Positions 35,151 through 46,224 of a stretch of DNA of 64,000 nucleotides are shown here, in pieces. Origin of the DNA: Timema cristinae (taxonomy: Eukaryota > Arthropoda > Insecta > Phasmatodea > Timematidae). How positions within the stretch are numbered: position 1 is the first letter of the stretch; each line of letters opens with the position of its first letter. The position numbers and the translations under genes were made by a program. The notes under the pieces are model-generated. The model was not told the origin of the DNA and ran no database searches. It worked only from the letters and a program-made list of their open reading frames with translations. Where the stretch lies: positions 865,702 to 929,701 of the forward strand of contig JBCFYV010000935.1 in the NCBI GenBank assembly GCA_039000515.1. Reading direction: 5' to 3'.

Positions 35151-35215
35151 ATATAACTATCCCAAGATCGAGATAGGTGGAGTACTTTTATAAGTGTAAC
35201 AATGAACTTACTAGT
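35146..35215 (+). pseudogene. End of the interrupted LINE ORF
   Basis: Directly after the last repeat unit the frame reads LSQDRDRWSTFISVTMNL. This is the expected end of the same reverse-transcriptase tail (LAQDRDRW...AAMNL in relatives). The ORF was therefore split by the array, not ended by it. Confidence 0.8.
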
Positions 35216-35384
35216 TCTTAAAGCCATATAGTAAGTAAATGGTGGCTCAGACTAATTGTGAGCGTGCACATGCCATAAGTTAAGATTCGGTTCTTGTTCA
35301 TAAGGATTTATAGTTTAATTATTATTAACAGTTATTGATTTGTTTAATTATTTCTAAATGCAGCTAACTGAACAATTTGGAAGG

Positions 35385-35605
35385 TCCGTTTGTATTTTGC
35401 TCCACATCTCACTTCCTCTCTAGGGGAGCTATATGAATTTAGCTACCCTATGGGAGAGATTGAATTCTTGAAAATGTGCCAGCATTTACATGGAGGTAGT
35501 CTGAAAAACCATTATGAACACACACCTTCAGTACATCCATCATGTATTCAAACCCAGACCTCGCCATCACAAGAATAACACCTTGAATAAGCTTGATATT
35601 TAGTC
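35385..35605 (-). mobile_element. SINE family B, diverged
   Basis: CATTTACATGGAGGTAGTCT GAAAAACC (body) and GTATTCAAACCCAGACCTCG (B-box complement) are clear. The 3' tail at the left is decayed. Confidence 0.55.
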
Positions 35606-35796
35606 CATCTAGTCACCAGTGTGGGCTAGCTAAATTATATTGTCACAGAATATGAATTAATAAAATATATTATGGCTAGGTCTAATCGACATTTCCTAGT
35701 TACAATCCTAGAAAACTCGGTGGACATAGCTTATTAAAATTTTTTCTTCAATTTTACTTTTAAATTTGACAAAGTAAATAATAGTTGTATTTTTTT

Positions 35797-35865
35797 TAGC
35801 ACGGCGTCTCTTCAACCGTTTTGTTTATACGACTTAAATAGCAATTAAATGCGTGATGTATTGTT
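35797..35865 (-). mobile_element. SINE 3'-tail fragment
   Basis: AGCACGGCGTCTCTTCAACC GTTTTGTTTATACG is a diverged copy of the tail shared by families A and B. Nothing else of the element remains. Confidence 0.5.
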
Positions 35866-35897
35866 CTTAAGGTGCGGCCGAAGTGAGCGCAATTATT

Positions 35898-36206
35898 TTT
35901 ATAGTTTTTATAGCATTAAATTTTTGGCTAAAATAAATCAAATATTTCTCCAGTAGCAACTTAGAGTTTAGTTTTCTACACATGCTAATATAAACAGATC
36001 TTGAATATCGGTCAAGGTGTCCTAGAATTTGGTCAAAACTTTTTCTCTATATTTAAAAAGTTTTGACAAAATTCGAGGACACTCTTAACAGATATTCAAG
36101 ATCTGTTGATATTAGCATTTATAGAAAACTAAACTCTAAGTTGCTACTGGAGAAATATTTGATTTATTTTAGCCAAAAAAATGTAATGCTATAAAAACTA
36201 TAAAAT
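35898..36206. mobile_element. Near-perfect fold-back MITE, about 150-bp arms
   Basis: The left arm from TTTTATAGTTTTTATAGCAT at about 35898 pairs almost completely with the right arm ending TGCTATAAAAACTATAAAA at about 36205. The centre is AACTTTTTCTCTATATTTAAAAAGTT with very little loop. Both arms contain GGCTAAAATAAATCAAATAT and TTAGAGTTTAGTTTTCTA or their complements. There is no coding sequence. Related copies lie at 13590-14125 and 30938-31220, and a fragment at 17945. Confidence 0.85.
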
Positions 36207-36359
36207 TACTTGTTCTCCCTTCTACCACACCTTAATGTGAATCAACATTGCTGTACGTGGTAAAATTATGGTCTAGATTCTAGACTCTATAGAATACAGT
36301 TCTTACTCATGTTCTATATTTTCTATATGTTCCATGTTCGGTTTTGAAATGAACCAGTG

Positions 36360-36904
36360 CAGGGGCGGCCCGAGGTACATTTTGTGCCCGGGCGAGATTA
36401 CTTTTTGGCGCCCCCTTATATATGTAGGGGATAATAGGAAAATTTGAAAATATTTCCCCAACCTAACAACTCCAAACATAACGTAGCCTGGTAATGATAG
36501 GAAAATAATTAACTTGAAGGGAAATTCCACAAATGTTAAAAATCTTCTAAACGTTTCACTACGGGATTATACGAAAACGGTCAGGGTTATAAAGAAAATT
36601 ACAAGAAACATGTTTTGTAAAAAAGTTATCTTCTTTATTTTTGTACAATGCAAGCACGTGGATATAATGAACGGTTTATGAGATAAATGCAAAAAAATAG
36701 TTGTAGGGCATTATTTTTCCAAGATGGTGGATGTAAAAGAACTTTCCAAGTGTGGTTACTTTATGTGAAGAGTTAAAGGTTTGGGTATTATTTCATATCA
36801 TGGCCATGTTACGTTAGGCTAGGTTGATGCTCTGTTTAGCGCCCAACTCCAGATAGTGCCCCGGGCAGCCACCCGTCCCTCGCCCGTCCCTTAGGCTAAC
36901 CCTG
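36360..36904. mobile_element. hAT-type MITE with 8-bp target duplication
   Basis: The element starts CAGGGGCGGCCCGAGG and ends TTAGGCTAACCCTG, so both ends are CAGGG in inverted orientation. It is bounded by AACCAGTG at 36352-36359 and 36905-36912. Eight-base duplications and CAG-type ends are typical of the hAT superfamily. The ends are GC-rich (GCCCGGGCGAG, GCCCCGGGCAGCC) and the core is AT-rich, without a transposase. At 545 bp it depends on an outside enzyme. Confidence 0.85.
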
Positions 36905-36907
36905 AAC

Positions 36908-37184
36908 CAGTGTTTCCCAAGCTGTGGCGCGTACACCTACAGGAGTATACGACAAATCATCAAATGTGTTTTGATTTTAATAAGTCTGATAAACAAATTA
37001 AAACTTATTTTGACGTGACGTCACTTTTATAAGTATTTTATTCCCTCTGAATTAACTTTATTCATGTTATTGCTTAAGATGTACTAAAATTTATCATAAT
37101 CAAGTACACTTTAGAAAACAGATTAAATAAAAAAAGCTGTAAGAGGTACGTGTGTTCGGTAATGGCCCAAGGTTGGGTACATGA
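36908..37184. mobile_element. Second hAT-like element, hit by the first
   Basis: CAGTGTTTCCCAAGCTGTGG at 36908 is a typical hAT-like terminus. A decayed opposite end AAGGTTGGGTACATGAC lies near 37168-37184. The eight bases before the original left end (AAATGAAC, before 36355) resemble those after the right end (TGATGAAC) at six positions. The 545-bp MITE inserted into the first five bases of this element. Confidence 0.5.
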
Positions 37185-37189
37185 CTGAT

Positions 37190-38330
37190 GAACTTTATGA
37201 AGTAGTGGACTAAACTTATAATGAACATATCGGCTCTAAAATGTTGATATTCAACATTAAAAACATAACACAATGTCATGGATTTTGAATATTGAGTATG
37301 AAACTTTTCCGAATCCTTGAATCTCGAAATAACATATATCTGATTTCGATATATTAGAAGTGCTGATCACTATATGAGCTTAAGTAGACTATTATAAATA
37401 GTATCGGTGGGCGAATTGTCTAAGAGGTTATAATCGCATTGCACTTGACGAAAGGATATAGTTTGATTATCTTTCCAGTGCACGAGATGTGTTTTTTCTC
37501 ATTTGTATTTATCACTGTTATTTTACAATTACTTTCAAAGCGGAAGTATTTACTCTAAGATTATCCCCCTGTCTACCTACACACATGATATTATTTTACT
37601 AATAACCCTTATATTGAACGTAGTCATTACAAAAGACTTGAGGTATAAAATATATATAATATCTATACCCATTATTAATGTAGAGTCGAAAAAAAAAGAC
37701 GATCATTAGCGACAAAAAAAATTATATTATATAGTTAACATAAAGCTTCGCTCAAGAAAGATGTATTAAATTTAAAATATTTAATATTAATTATACAAAT
37801 AAACCAAGAAAACAAAAACAAAATTGTTGGTTTGCACATGTTATATTTTGTTTGATTATATTTATTTAATAGTTAAAATACAAATTTCATAGGAAGGTTC
37901 ATTTAGAGGAAACCGAAATATTTTTGAAGTTAAAATTAATAAAACTTTATGATTTTTTATTATTGTTGATAAATTATCAAAAGTGACAGCTGTTGATAGT
38001 TTGATTTGAAGTAAGATTACGTAAAAATAGATTTATTAAATTCTATAGCCTTCCGATAAGGTTCTTAATGTGAAAATATGGCCCAGTTTTTGTCAAATTT
38101 GAATCTTTAGATTCTTATACAGGTAAATTTTATATAGAGATATCAGAATAAGCTTAAAAAATAATATAATTTTACTTGGTGAATATAAACTATAGCTTTA
38201 TTATTAATTTTTCTTTTACAAAAGTATATGTATGAGAATTAATTGTTCAGGAACAATGTATTTTTGTTTATTTTTTTTGTTTTACTAGACTTTTATTACA
38301 GGTCCTGGATATTCGCATTTATATACACTA
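37190..38330. other. AT-rich stretch without recognised features
   Basis: No gene is recognised. The 37503-37709 open frame has no family signature. Confidence 0.4.
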
Positions 38331-38334
38331 ATAA

Positions 38335-38430
38335 AGTAGGGATGTGAATGGTAGAATTTATAGGAAGTGTGCTTACATTTTCGTGATGGATAGTGGTGAA
38401 GAATTTTGGAGAAATAAATGATACGCCGCA
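38335..38430 (-). mobile_element. SINE family B fragment
   Basis: TTATAGGAAGTGTGCTTACA TTTTCGTG is the family B body. Head and tail are absent. Confidence 0.45.
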
Positions 38431-38546
38431 CCACTAAGACTTCACTTCTATCTTAAAATAGGGACATTGAATAAAAGCTCGTAGGATTTGTGAAATTAAA
38501 TCATAACGTAAATTATTGCAGAAACACTCCACCAAATAGCTTAAAT

Positions 38547-38694
38547 AACATTCCACACAATCACAAGTTGTGATTACTACACATCTTATCAGAGGTGAAG
38601 GAAGGGTTTGGTAATCAGATAAATCTGTGCCGGGACCGAGGATTGAAACCCCAGTACAGAAGTCTGACACCTTACCCCTAGACTCCCAGGTCAC
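38547..38694 (-). mobile_element. SINE family A, 5' half only
   Basis: The tRNA-like head is intact on the minus strand (GGTGACCTGGGAGTCTAGGG at the A box, GGTTTCAATCCTCGG at the B box), followed by GATTTATCTGATTACCAAAC CCTTCCTTCACC. The 3' part beyond the fragmentary CATTCCACACAATCACAAG is lost. Confidence 0.75.
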
Positions 38695-38704
38695 CCAATC
38701 GGTA

Positions 38705-38850
38705 AAATAGTTTAGGATCTAGTCCAAGATACAGACAGAGATACGTCATCTCGATATCAACATTTTCGTTTTCAAGGCGTCATGAAACGTCAACATTTAT
38801 CAAAATATCGAGCTTGATTTTTTAGACAATCACAATACTTTCTCTTCAAG
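38705..38850. repeat. Dispersed repeat, copy 1
   Basis: GATCTAGTCCAAGATACAGA CAG and GTCATGAAACGTCAACATTT ATCAAAAT match 61830-61990 in the same order. The words are typical of interspersed repeats, but the class is not identified. Confidence 0.5.
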
Positions 38851-38874
38851 GGGTTGAAAGAAAGAAAAAATTAT

Positions 38875-39365
38875 CCCCAGTTGAACCATCCAATATTCAA
38901 ACCCAGACCTCCTCTTAACCGCTAAACTAGACTAGACGACCGCTGATGCGGGTGACCTGCAGTTAACCTTCCTAACCACGTGAGTGGGCTGCTCCGAGGT
39001 AAGATAGTCTCCAAGTCATAAGCTGAAATAATTAACCTTGTGTTCCACTAGGCACAGTAAGCACCTCCTGCCCCTCCCCCCTCTCCCTAACACGCAACAA
39101 GATTTTCGCCTTTGGTCACGCGTCCAGTTACAGCCCACGCACAATGCTACGCGTGACGTCACAACTAGAAACACGAACCCTCACTGCTAACATTATCTCT
39201 TTTTACGGTATAAACCAAGAGACTGACAATCGCCATCACCGTATCGATCTGGCAGGCCATGTTTCATCTTCATCCATTGCAAAACCCGACAGTATTTCTT
39301 TTATTATTAATTATATGAAATCACAACTATTACCTCAATCATTAATCATTATTAAGGAATGAATT
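38875..39365. other. SINE fragment, then a GC-richer stretch with a CRE palindrome
   Basis: GTATTCAAACCCAGACCTCC-like sequence near 38892 is a family B head remnant. 39040-39180 is GC-richer, with a C-rich run, ACGCGTCCAG and GTGACGTCAC at 39153-39162. A 72-codon frame (39144-39362) follows but has no recognisable family. Confidence 0.35.
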
Positions 39366-40184
39366 AACCGAGACCATTTCTTACTCGTCAACAATACACA
39401 GTTGGAACGTTTGCTTGGTTAAATTTCAACTAAATATGTTGAAGTAGAAATTTTATGGTCACAATATTAACTCAAGAGACATTCTTTGCATGAACTTTTT
39501 ATCTTTTTCTTCAAATCAAAAAATGAATCAATCTTTCTCCCTATGACAAATCTCTCTTGGAATGTAGTTGTTGTTATTATAATAAACTATAAAAGAAGTA
39601 GCCTTGAGGCTATCTTCAGATTAAGAGGAAGGTGAGTAACTTGTATATATTCTTACATACAACAGGCACCACCCAAAAATTAAAACAGTCAAAAGACCCA
39701 CCCAAAACATTCATAATTATACATTGGGAGACAACCCCTGAAGAAATATAATAAAATGGTAGAAATTGATGAGGAGTGTTTGACGTTCGATTATCAATTG
39801 TGAAATAATTTTGGTCTCTCAACCTAACATGCAAATTGTTCATAAACAATACTGATGATTGTATAACAACTTAGCTCAATCTGTAGTGTAGCAGCCTTAT
39901 GAGCTTAAAGTACCTGGTTCCATCTCCTGATAGGCTTACACAAACATTTAACAACTAATAGGACAGTGATCAGCTATCTACGATCTGGGGCAGGATTCGG
40001 CCCGTAGACTGGTTTTATCTGATCACAAAAGATGTTGCCAACTAACAATAATTATGTCCAAAAAATATACTAATAACTAATTATAATATAAGAGATATAA
40101 AGTTGGATTTTTTCTCTCTATTTTATTACAAATCAACCCACTTTTCTTTATTTTTTAGGCCCATACGTCCTGCGATGTCAAAAA
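39366..40184. other. Unassigned stretch
   Basis: No gene is recognised. The 39616-39849 minus frame has no family signature. Confidence 0.35.
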
Positions 40185-40425
40185 GTTGTCGAACCTTGGT
40201 CGAAGACGTCACTTTCCCAATATACTGGACTGCTGATGACTGGAAGATCGGGTTTTACTCCCTGTCGGATGTAATTAATTTTTCTTACTAAATGATTTTA
40301 CAGTCTTTCTCTCCATGCAAATGTGAATACACTTCTTCTTAAATTCAAGCTTACTCATCCATAGGAGTCACTGATACATGCGCGTGTAGCCTAGATGGTT
40401 AGTAAAATGCAATGCCAAAAATCTA
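40185..40425 (+). mobile_element. SINE family B, diverged
   Basis: The body CTTTCTCTCCATGCAAATGT GAATACACTTC near 40302 and a 3' tail GTAGCCTAGATGGTTAGTAA AATGCAATGCC near 40385-40418. The head with a decayed B box lies near 40240. Confidence 0.55.
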
Positions 40426-40429
40426 ATTA

Positions 40430-42110
40430 ATTTTCCAATCTTTTTGAATGGTAACTAATTTCTTCTTAGCAGGAATTCAAAGCTAAAAACCTATTTGAAT
40501 GGTGAAACGGTAGTTCTCGAATGTAGATCATATCACCTGTTGGTGATTTTGTGCTCCACATAATAATATTTTCAATCTTATCCCATTAGCCTAACACTGG
40601 ATACTCTATATAAAAACAGATTTATTTTATATAGTTCTTAATATTAGTAATTGTAAAATAATAAATCTCTGTTCTTTTAAATTACATACAGTCCTAGCTC
40701 AATTTAATCCAAATCTTAGTCTAATTTTTAAGAGTATATTAACGATAGGACATAATTAATAAGTACAAAGTACTTATTAAGTACCAAAAACATAATTTAA
40801 ACTTTACCTAAATGTGGATATCTACATTGGTATTAAAATTTATTTGAAGAATTATTAAATTATATTATCTCAGGCTTTTTACTATTTATTCATAATATAT
40901 TTATTAAAAATCAATCGTAATTCGAGAGAGCCAGTACATTTTGAATTGATTAATAAACAGGATCTTTACTGAAATCTTGGAATAAAAACATTTTATTCCC
41001 TTAATAGCTGAAGTTCCTTGCATTTCCCATTAAAGAAAAAAGTAATCTTCATTTTATTAATATTACTTTCTTTCGGTTCAGTTTTAATAAATTAAAAGAG
41101 CTTAGTCAAAATGTTAAAATTCCTACTTTTAGATTCTCATCTTTGTGCTCAGGCGATACTAATTTATAAAATGTCCGTGTGTAGTAGATATCGCGCAATA
41201 CTTTATGAGTTTACTGGAAATAACAAACAAATATACAAACTTTTTAGAAATAGCTTATTTGGTCTTCTTATATTAATTTGTCCTACCTAGAAAAATAGAA
41301 ACTCCACAAAAATTTGAATGTACAAACATACTTTAGAGTGTTTAATTATGCAAACTAAATTAAAATTTAATTTAATTTAATATCACGGACAACACTTTAG
41401 TTAAGATAATATTATGTTTCTAAAGATACAGTTTATTTAACGTTGTTATTCTCAAAGATCTTATTTAGTATAGCTAAGAGGTTATACCAATCTCTATAGT
41501 TAAAATATAAATCACTAAATTTAACTATAAATTGTAGTATTTAATGTAATAGCAAATAGTACATAAATAGGGATAGAACTACAGGAGATAGTATACATAT
41601 GTAAATGTTTATATTTGTCAAAGAATCATTATTCACCGACTAATGTGATCGCATAAATAGACTGAAAACATACATAAATTTAAGAAGTAAATGCAAGCAC
41701 ATTGACAGTGCTCTTTTACGTGAAGGCATTGTTTCATTGAACACCAAAGGAAATAATTCAAATGAGTATGTAAAAAACAAAAATTAAGTAAATTTAAAGA
41801 AGAATTTTATAGTAATCATCCTAACATACCGAACAAAATTGTTCTATTGGCTTCGTACCAAGAAACAAAACGAAAAATATCTTACATATACGCAACACCT
41901 TACGTTTACTGAAAACGACTAAGAACTTTTAGCTGACAACGTACACAATACATTTTCTTGTTAAATTATATTTATTTATTATTCATGTTTGTTTCCATCC
42001 TAAGACACTCGTTGCCAATAATCTTTATTATTATTCACTTAAATAATAATATTTTTTATCGTCTATTTGTAAATGAAATAACTTTTGTAAATAAAACAAA
42101 AGAATGCATT
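40430..42110. other. Very AT-rich stretch without recognised features
   Basis: No gene, SINE or array was recognised in about 1.7 kb. Confidence 0.45.
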
Positions 42111-42114
42111 TTCT

Positions 42115-42245
42115 ACCATCACATATTCCCTTTTGGGCTATCCGTATATTTAAACTTTTGGGCCGAGGATAAGAAAATAAGAATTTAGAGGAAATGTATT
42201 CATATTTGCGTGTAGTAAGAGTGGGAAACTTCGTTAGACTAAGCG
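42115..42245 (-). mobile_element. SINE family B fragment
   Basis: CCTTTTGGGCTATCCGTATA (tail) and AGGAAATGTATTCATATTTG CGTG (body) are visible. The head is lost. Confidence 0.45.
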
Positions 42246-42819
42246 GGGGTTATTTGTGTTAATACATGCATCAGTCTGAATGTCACCCCGAAAACATGGA
42301 GCTCAGTCCGAAATGTTTTGTACAAATCTGGAACTACTTGGAAATTGTACATCAAATAAGGATTCCATAGTGAGTCAAACAGTGTCAGCTTAGTCCTCTA
42401 ATCAGTATTGACACTCTGGGCTTACAAAGAGCATACTTTGTTCTTACTTATCTGAGCTGTCTGAACATAATCTCGCCATGTGTGTGTTGGCCAGAAGGAG
42501 TTGACGAATAGTTTGTGGTTTTAGTTTATCGTGTTAAATGTTTGAACTTGTGCTATAAACTTTATTTTCATTCAGAGAAAAAGACTATGATATCTGATAA
42601 AGACTCTAATATTCATTTCCAGTTCGAGTTCCAGAGAAATGTATGGTTTGCATTTTTATGAATGAAGTAACATAAATAAACTATTGTATGTTTCGGGCAT
42701 AAAAAGCCTCTTGAATATTCTTCTATTGACAGCCTTTATTGATTATTTATTATTTTACTGTACATCCTGAAGTTATTATTATAAAATATAATTATTATAA
42801 GCACCTTTTGTTACCTCGG

Positions 42820-42975
42820 TTGTGTTTGGGTAAAGTGCGTTGTTTCAGGACTCGATGCTCGTTGGATCAAATCCAACCGGGGTTGAGGGATTTTACTTGA
42901 GCAATAAAAATCCTTAGCACAACTTCCTTCAGAGGTGAAGTAAAGCCCTCGGTTTCATGTCAACTGTGGAATGTA
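42820..42975 (+). mobile_element. SINE-like tRNA-headed sequence
   Basis: GGTAAAGTGCGTTGTTTCAG GACTCGATGCTCGTTGGATC AAATCC reads as a tRNA-like head. ACTTCCTTCAGAGGTGAAGT AAAGCCC resembles the family A body. Only partly alignable. Confidence 0.4.
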
Positions 42976-43374
42976 AAAGAACACTGGAAGGTATTTGAAA
43001 CTACCTTTATTTAAAAATTGGTAGGCTCTTTCGCTCTCGCTCATATACATTCTCGTGTGTTGATATAAGCTGTCGGTTTAGAAAGTGCACTTTAAATTAA
43101 TTAAATAAATAACTATACCTCTTATTGTGACGTGTTTATTTTACAAATAAAAATACACTGAAAAACCGGCTAAATAATATGTGTTACGTAGCCCTACGTC
43201 CTCTATATGACCTTATTCTTCTACGTAAATGATATACAGCTCTTTGCATAGCGATATGATAGTAATTATTTATTTCCTGAAATACTAAGGAGAGTAGAGT
43301 CATTATGTCCAACAGGAAAACTGTTTGTTACGGTGAAGTAATCGAATTCTTAGGTAATAGAAGTGTTCATAAAC

Positions 43375-45190
43375 CATTCAACCTGAAAATGAACTAAATC
43401 ATCGGCATCACCAGTCAACGTGAGAATGAACTAAATCATCAGTATCACAGTCAACGTGAGAATGAACTAAATCATCAGTATCACCAGTCAACGTGAGAAT
43501 GAACTAAATCATCAGTATCACCAGTCAACGTGAGAATGAACTAAATCATCAGTATCACCAGTAACGTGAGAATGAACTAATCATCGTATCACCAGTCAAC
43601 GTGAGAATGAACTAAATCATCAGTATCACCAGTCAACGTGTGAATGAACTAAATCATCGGTATTACCAGTCAACGTGAGAATGAACTAAATCATCGGTAT
43701 CACCAGTCAACGTGAGAATGAAGTAAATCATCAGTATCACCAGTCAACGTGAGAATGAACTAAATCATCGATCACCAGTCAACGTGAGAATGAACTAAAT
43801 CATCGTATCACAAGTCAACGTGAGAATGAACTAAATAATCGGTAACACCAGTCAACGTGAGAATGAACTAAATCATCAGTATCACCAGTCAACGTGAGAA
43901 TGAACTAAATCATCAGTATCACCAGTCAACGTGAGAATGAACTAAAATCATCGGTATCACCAGTCAACGTGAGAATGAACTAAATCATCAGTATCACCAG
44001 TCAACGTGAAATGAACTAAATCATCAGTATCACCAGTCAACGTGAGAATGAACTGAATCATCAGTATCACCAGTCAACATGAGAATGAACTAAATCATCG
44101 GTATCACCAGTCAACGTGAGAATTAACTAAATCATCGGTATCACCAGTCAACGTGGAACGAAGTAAATCATCAGTATCACCAGTCAACGTGATAATGAAC
44201 TAAATCATCGATATCACCAGTCAACGTGAGAATGAACTAAATGTGAGAATGAACTAAATCATCGTATCATAGTCAACGTGAGAATGAACTAAATAACGTA
44301 TTCACCAGTCAACGTGAGAATGAACTAAATCATCAGTATCACCAGTCAACGTGAGAATGAACTAAATCATCGGTATCTCCAGTCAACGTGAGAATGAACT
44401 AAATCATCAGTATCACCATTCAACGTGTGAATGAACTAAATCATCGGTATCACCAGTCAACGTGAAATGAACTAAATCATCGGTATCACCAGTCAACTGA
44501 TAATGAACTAAATCATCGGTATCACCAGTCAACGTGAGAATGAACTAAATCATCAGTATCACCAGTCAACGTGAGAATGAACTAAATCATCGGTATCTCC
44601 AGTCAACGTGAGAATGAACTAAATCATCAGTATCACCATTCAACGTGTGAATGAACTAAATCATCGTATCACCAGTCAACGTGATAATGAACTAAATCAT
44701 CGGTATCACCAGTCAACTTGATAATGAACTAAATCATCGGTATCACCAGTCAACGTGAGAATGAACTAAATCATCAGTATCACCAGTCAACGTGAGAATG
44801 AACTAAATCATCAGTATCACATTCAACGTGTGAATGAACTAAATCATCGGTATCACAGTCAACGTGAAATGAACTAAATCTCGGTATCACCAGTAACTTG
44901 GATAATGAACTAAATCATCGGTATCACCAGTCAACGTGAGAATGAACTAAATCATCAGTATCACCAGTCAACGTGAGAATGAACTAAATCATCGGTATCT
45001 CCAGTCAACGTGAGAATGAACTAAATCATCAGTATCACCAGTCAACGTGAGAATGAACTAAATCATCGGTACCAGTCAACGTGAGAATGAACTAAATCAT
45101 CAGTATCACCAGTCAACGTGAGAATGAACTAAAACATCGGTATCACCAGTCAACGTGAGAATGAACTAAATCATCAGTATCACCAGTAAA
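43375..45190. repeat. 37-bp minisatellite array
   Basis: The unit GTCAACGTGAGAATGAACTA AATCATCAGTATCACCA is 37 bases and repeats about 48 times, with AGTATC and GGTATC variants. A short higher-order pattern (GTGTGAATG and GTATCTCC variants) recurs in the second half. Many units carry single-base losses (for example 43561, 43765, 44147, 44256). The array ends directly at a dynein-like pseudogene. Confidence 0.95.
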
Positions 45191-45194
45191 CGAA

Positions 45195-45535
45195 GCATCA
45201 ATAGGACTAATGGAAACTTATTCTGGATGATTGGTTTCTGTAACCCTCAAAGGTTCTTGACAGCCATGAGACCGGAAGGAAGTATCGGAGGATGGTCAGT
45301 GGACTCCTTCGTACCACAGTACGAGTTCTCGGGCTATCTCGAGAAGAAATGTAACAATAACCACTGGAATATGTCTTCTACCTGGACGCAGGAAAAGGAT
45401 TCAATTCGGAGAGTCCATTCCCAAGCTGCTATCCATGCAGTTGTCGACTATGCACATCAGTACAGACCGCAACATTGAGTCCAAGAATCCTTATCTATAT
45501 ATGCGTGACCCGTGTAAAAAAAGCTTAACCACACG
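45195..45535 (+). pseudogene. Dynein heavy chain C-terminal pseudogene fragment
   Basis: Axonemal dynein heavy chains end in a C-terminal domain with conserved words such as FWMTGFFNPQGFLTAMRQE and PKVLFTQLPVLHI. Here the plus strand reads NGNLFWMIGFCNPQRFLTAM, then GGWSVDSFVPQYEFSGYL (45227-45340), then in another frame EYVFYLDAG (about 45368-45394), and in a third PKLLSMQLSTMHI followed by ESKNPYLYMRDPCKK (about 45418-45525). The order and spacing fit one domain broken by at least two frameshifts and small deletions. Only the last hundred or so residues remain, the AAA and motor part is absent, and the 37-bp array lies directly upstream. An outer-arm (DNAH5/8-like) type is the closest I can judge, with low certainty. 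Confidence 0.75.
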
Positions 45536-45597
45536 GGCCTAAATATTACTTATCAATGTACAATCTCAAATAAACTCTTTAAATAATCTATACGTAT

Positions 45598-46063
45598 AAA
45601 ATAACATGTCCTGACTGACTGACTGATTCATCATCGCCGAGCGCAAACTATCAAGGCTGCAAGCATGAAATTCGGACTGTATATTCATTTTGTTATGTAG
45701 GCACCCACTAATAAAGGATTTAGAAAATTCTACCCCAAAGGGGTCAAAATAGGTGATGATAATATGTTATGAAGGTCCGTCATTTTGAAAGTTAAATAAA
45801 AAAATTTTTTATTTCGGTTATTGACGTTAAAAAACAAATAAATACGTGTTTCAGGAATTTTGGAAATTTTATTTAATAAGGGATGAAAAAGGGGGTGAAA
45901 GTTTGTATCGGACTTGCATTATTTTTGATCTGAGGTCAAGTTATGGTCATCAACGTAACGTAATATTTTAAATTAATCTGTAAATACATATGTATATTTT
46001 CGTATTTGTATATAATCAACTTCCACGCGAGCAAAGCCGCGGGCAACAGCTATCTAGTTGATC
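45598..46063 (+). mobile_element. Helitron-like non-autonomous element
   Basis: The right end CGCGAGCAAAGCCGCG folds into a 6-bp stem with a one-base bulge and an AAA loop. It is followed within about 15 bases by CTATCTAG, which offers a CTAG (CTRR-type) terminus. The left part begins near TCCTGACTGACTGACTGATT, a motif often seen near the start of such arthropod elements. There is no Rep/helicase ORF. The boundaries and class are inferred. Confidence 0.4.
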
Positions 46064-46224
46064 ATAAAGAAAGAAAACATTTTTAAGAAGAAATGTTTCT
46101 CGTAGATTAATCACCTGTTTTAAATAAGAAATTAATTTTCACTTTCTCATATCAAGAGAAATTATTTTAATTGTGAATACATAGATCTCGGGATGGCCAT
46201 GTAAGCCCTTACCAAAAAAAGTTG

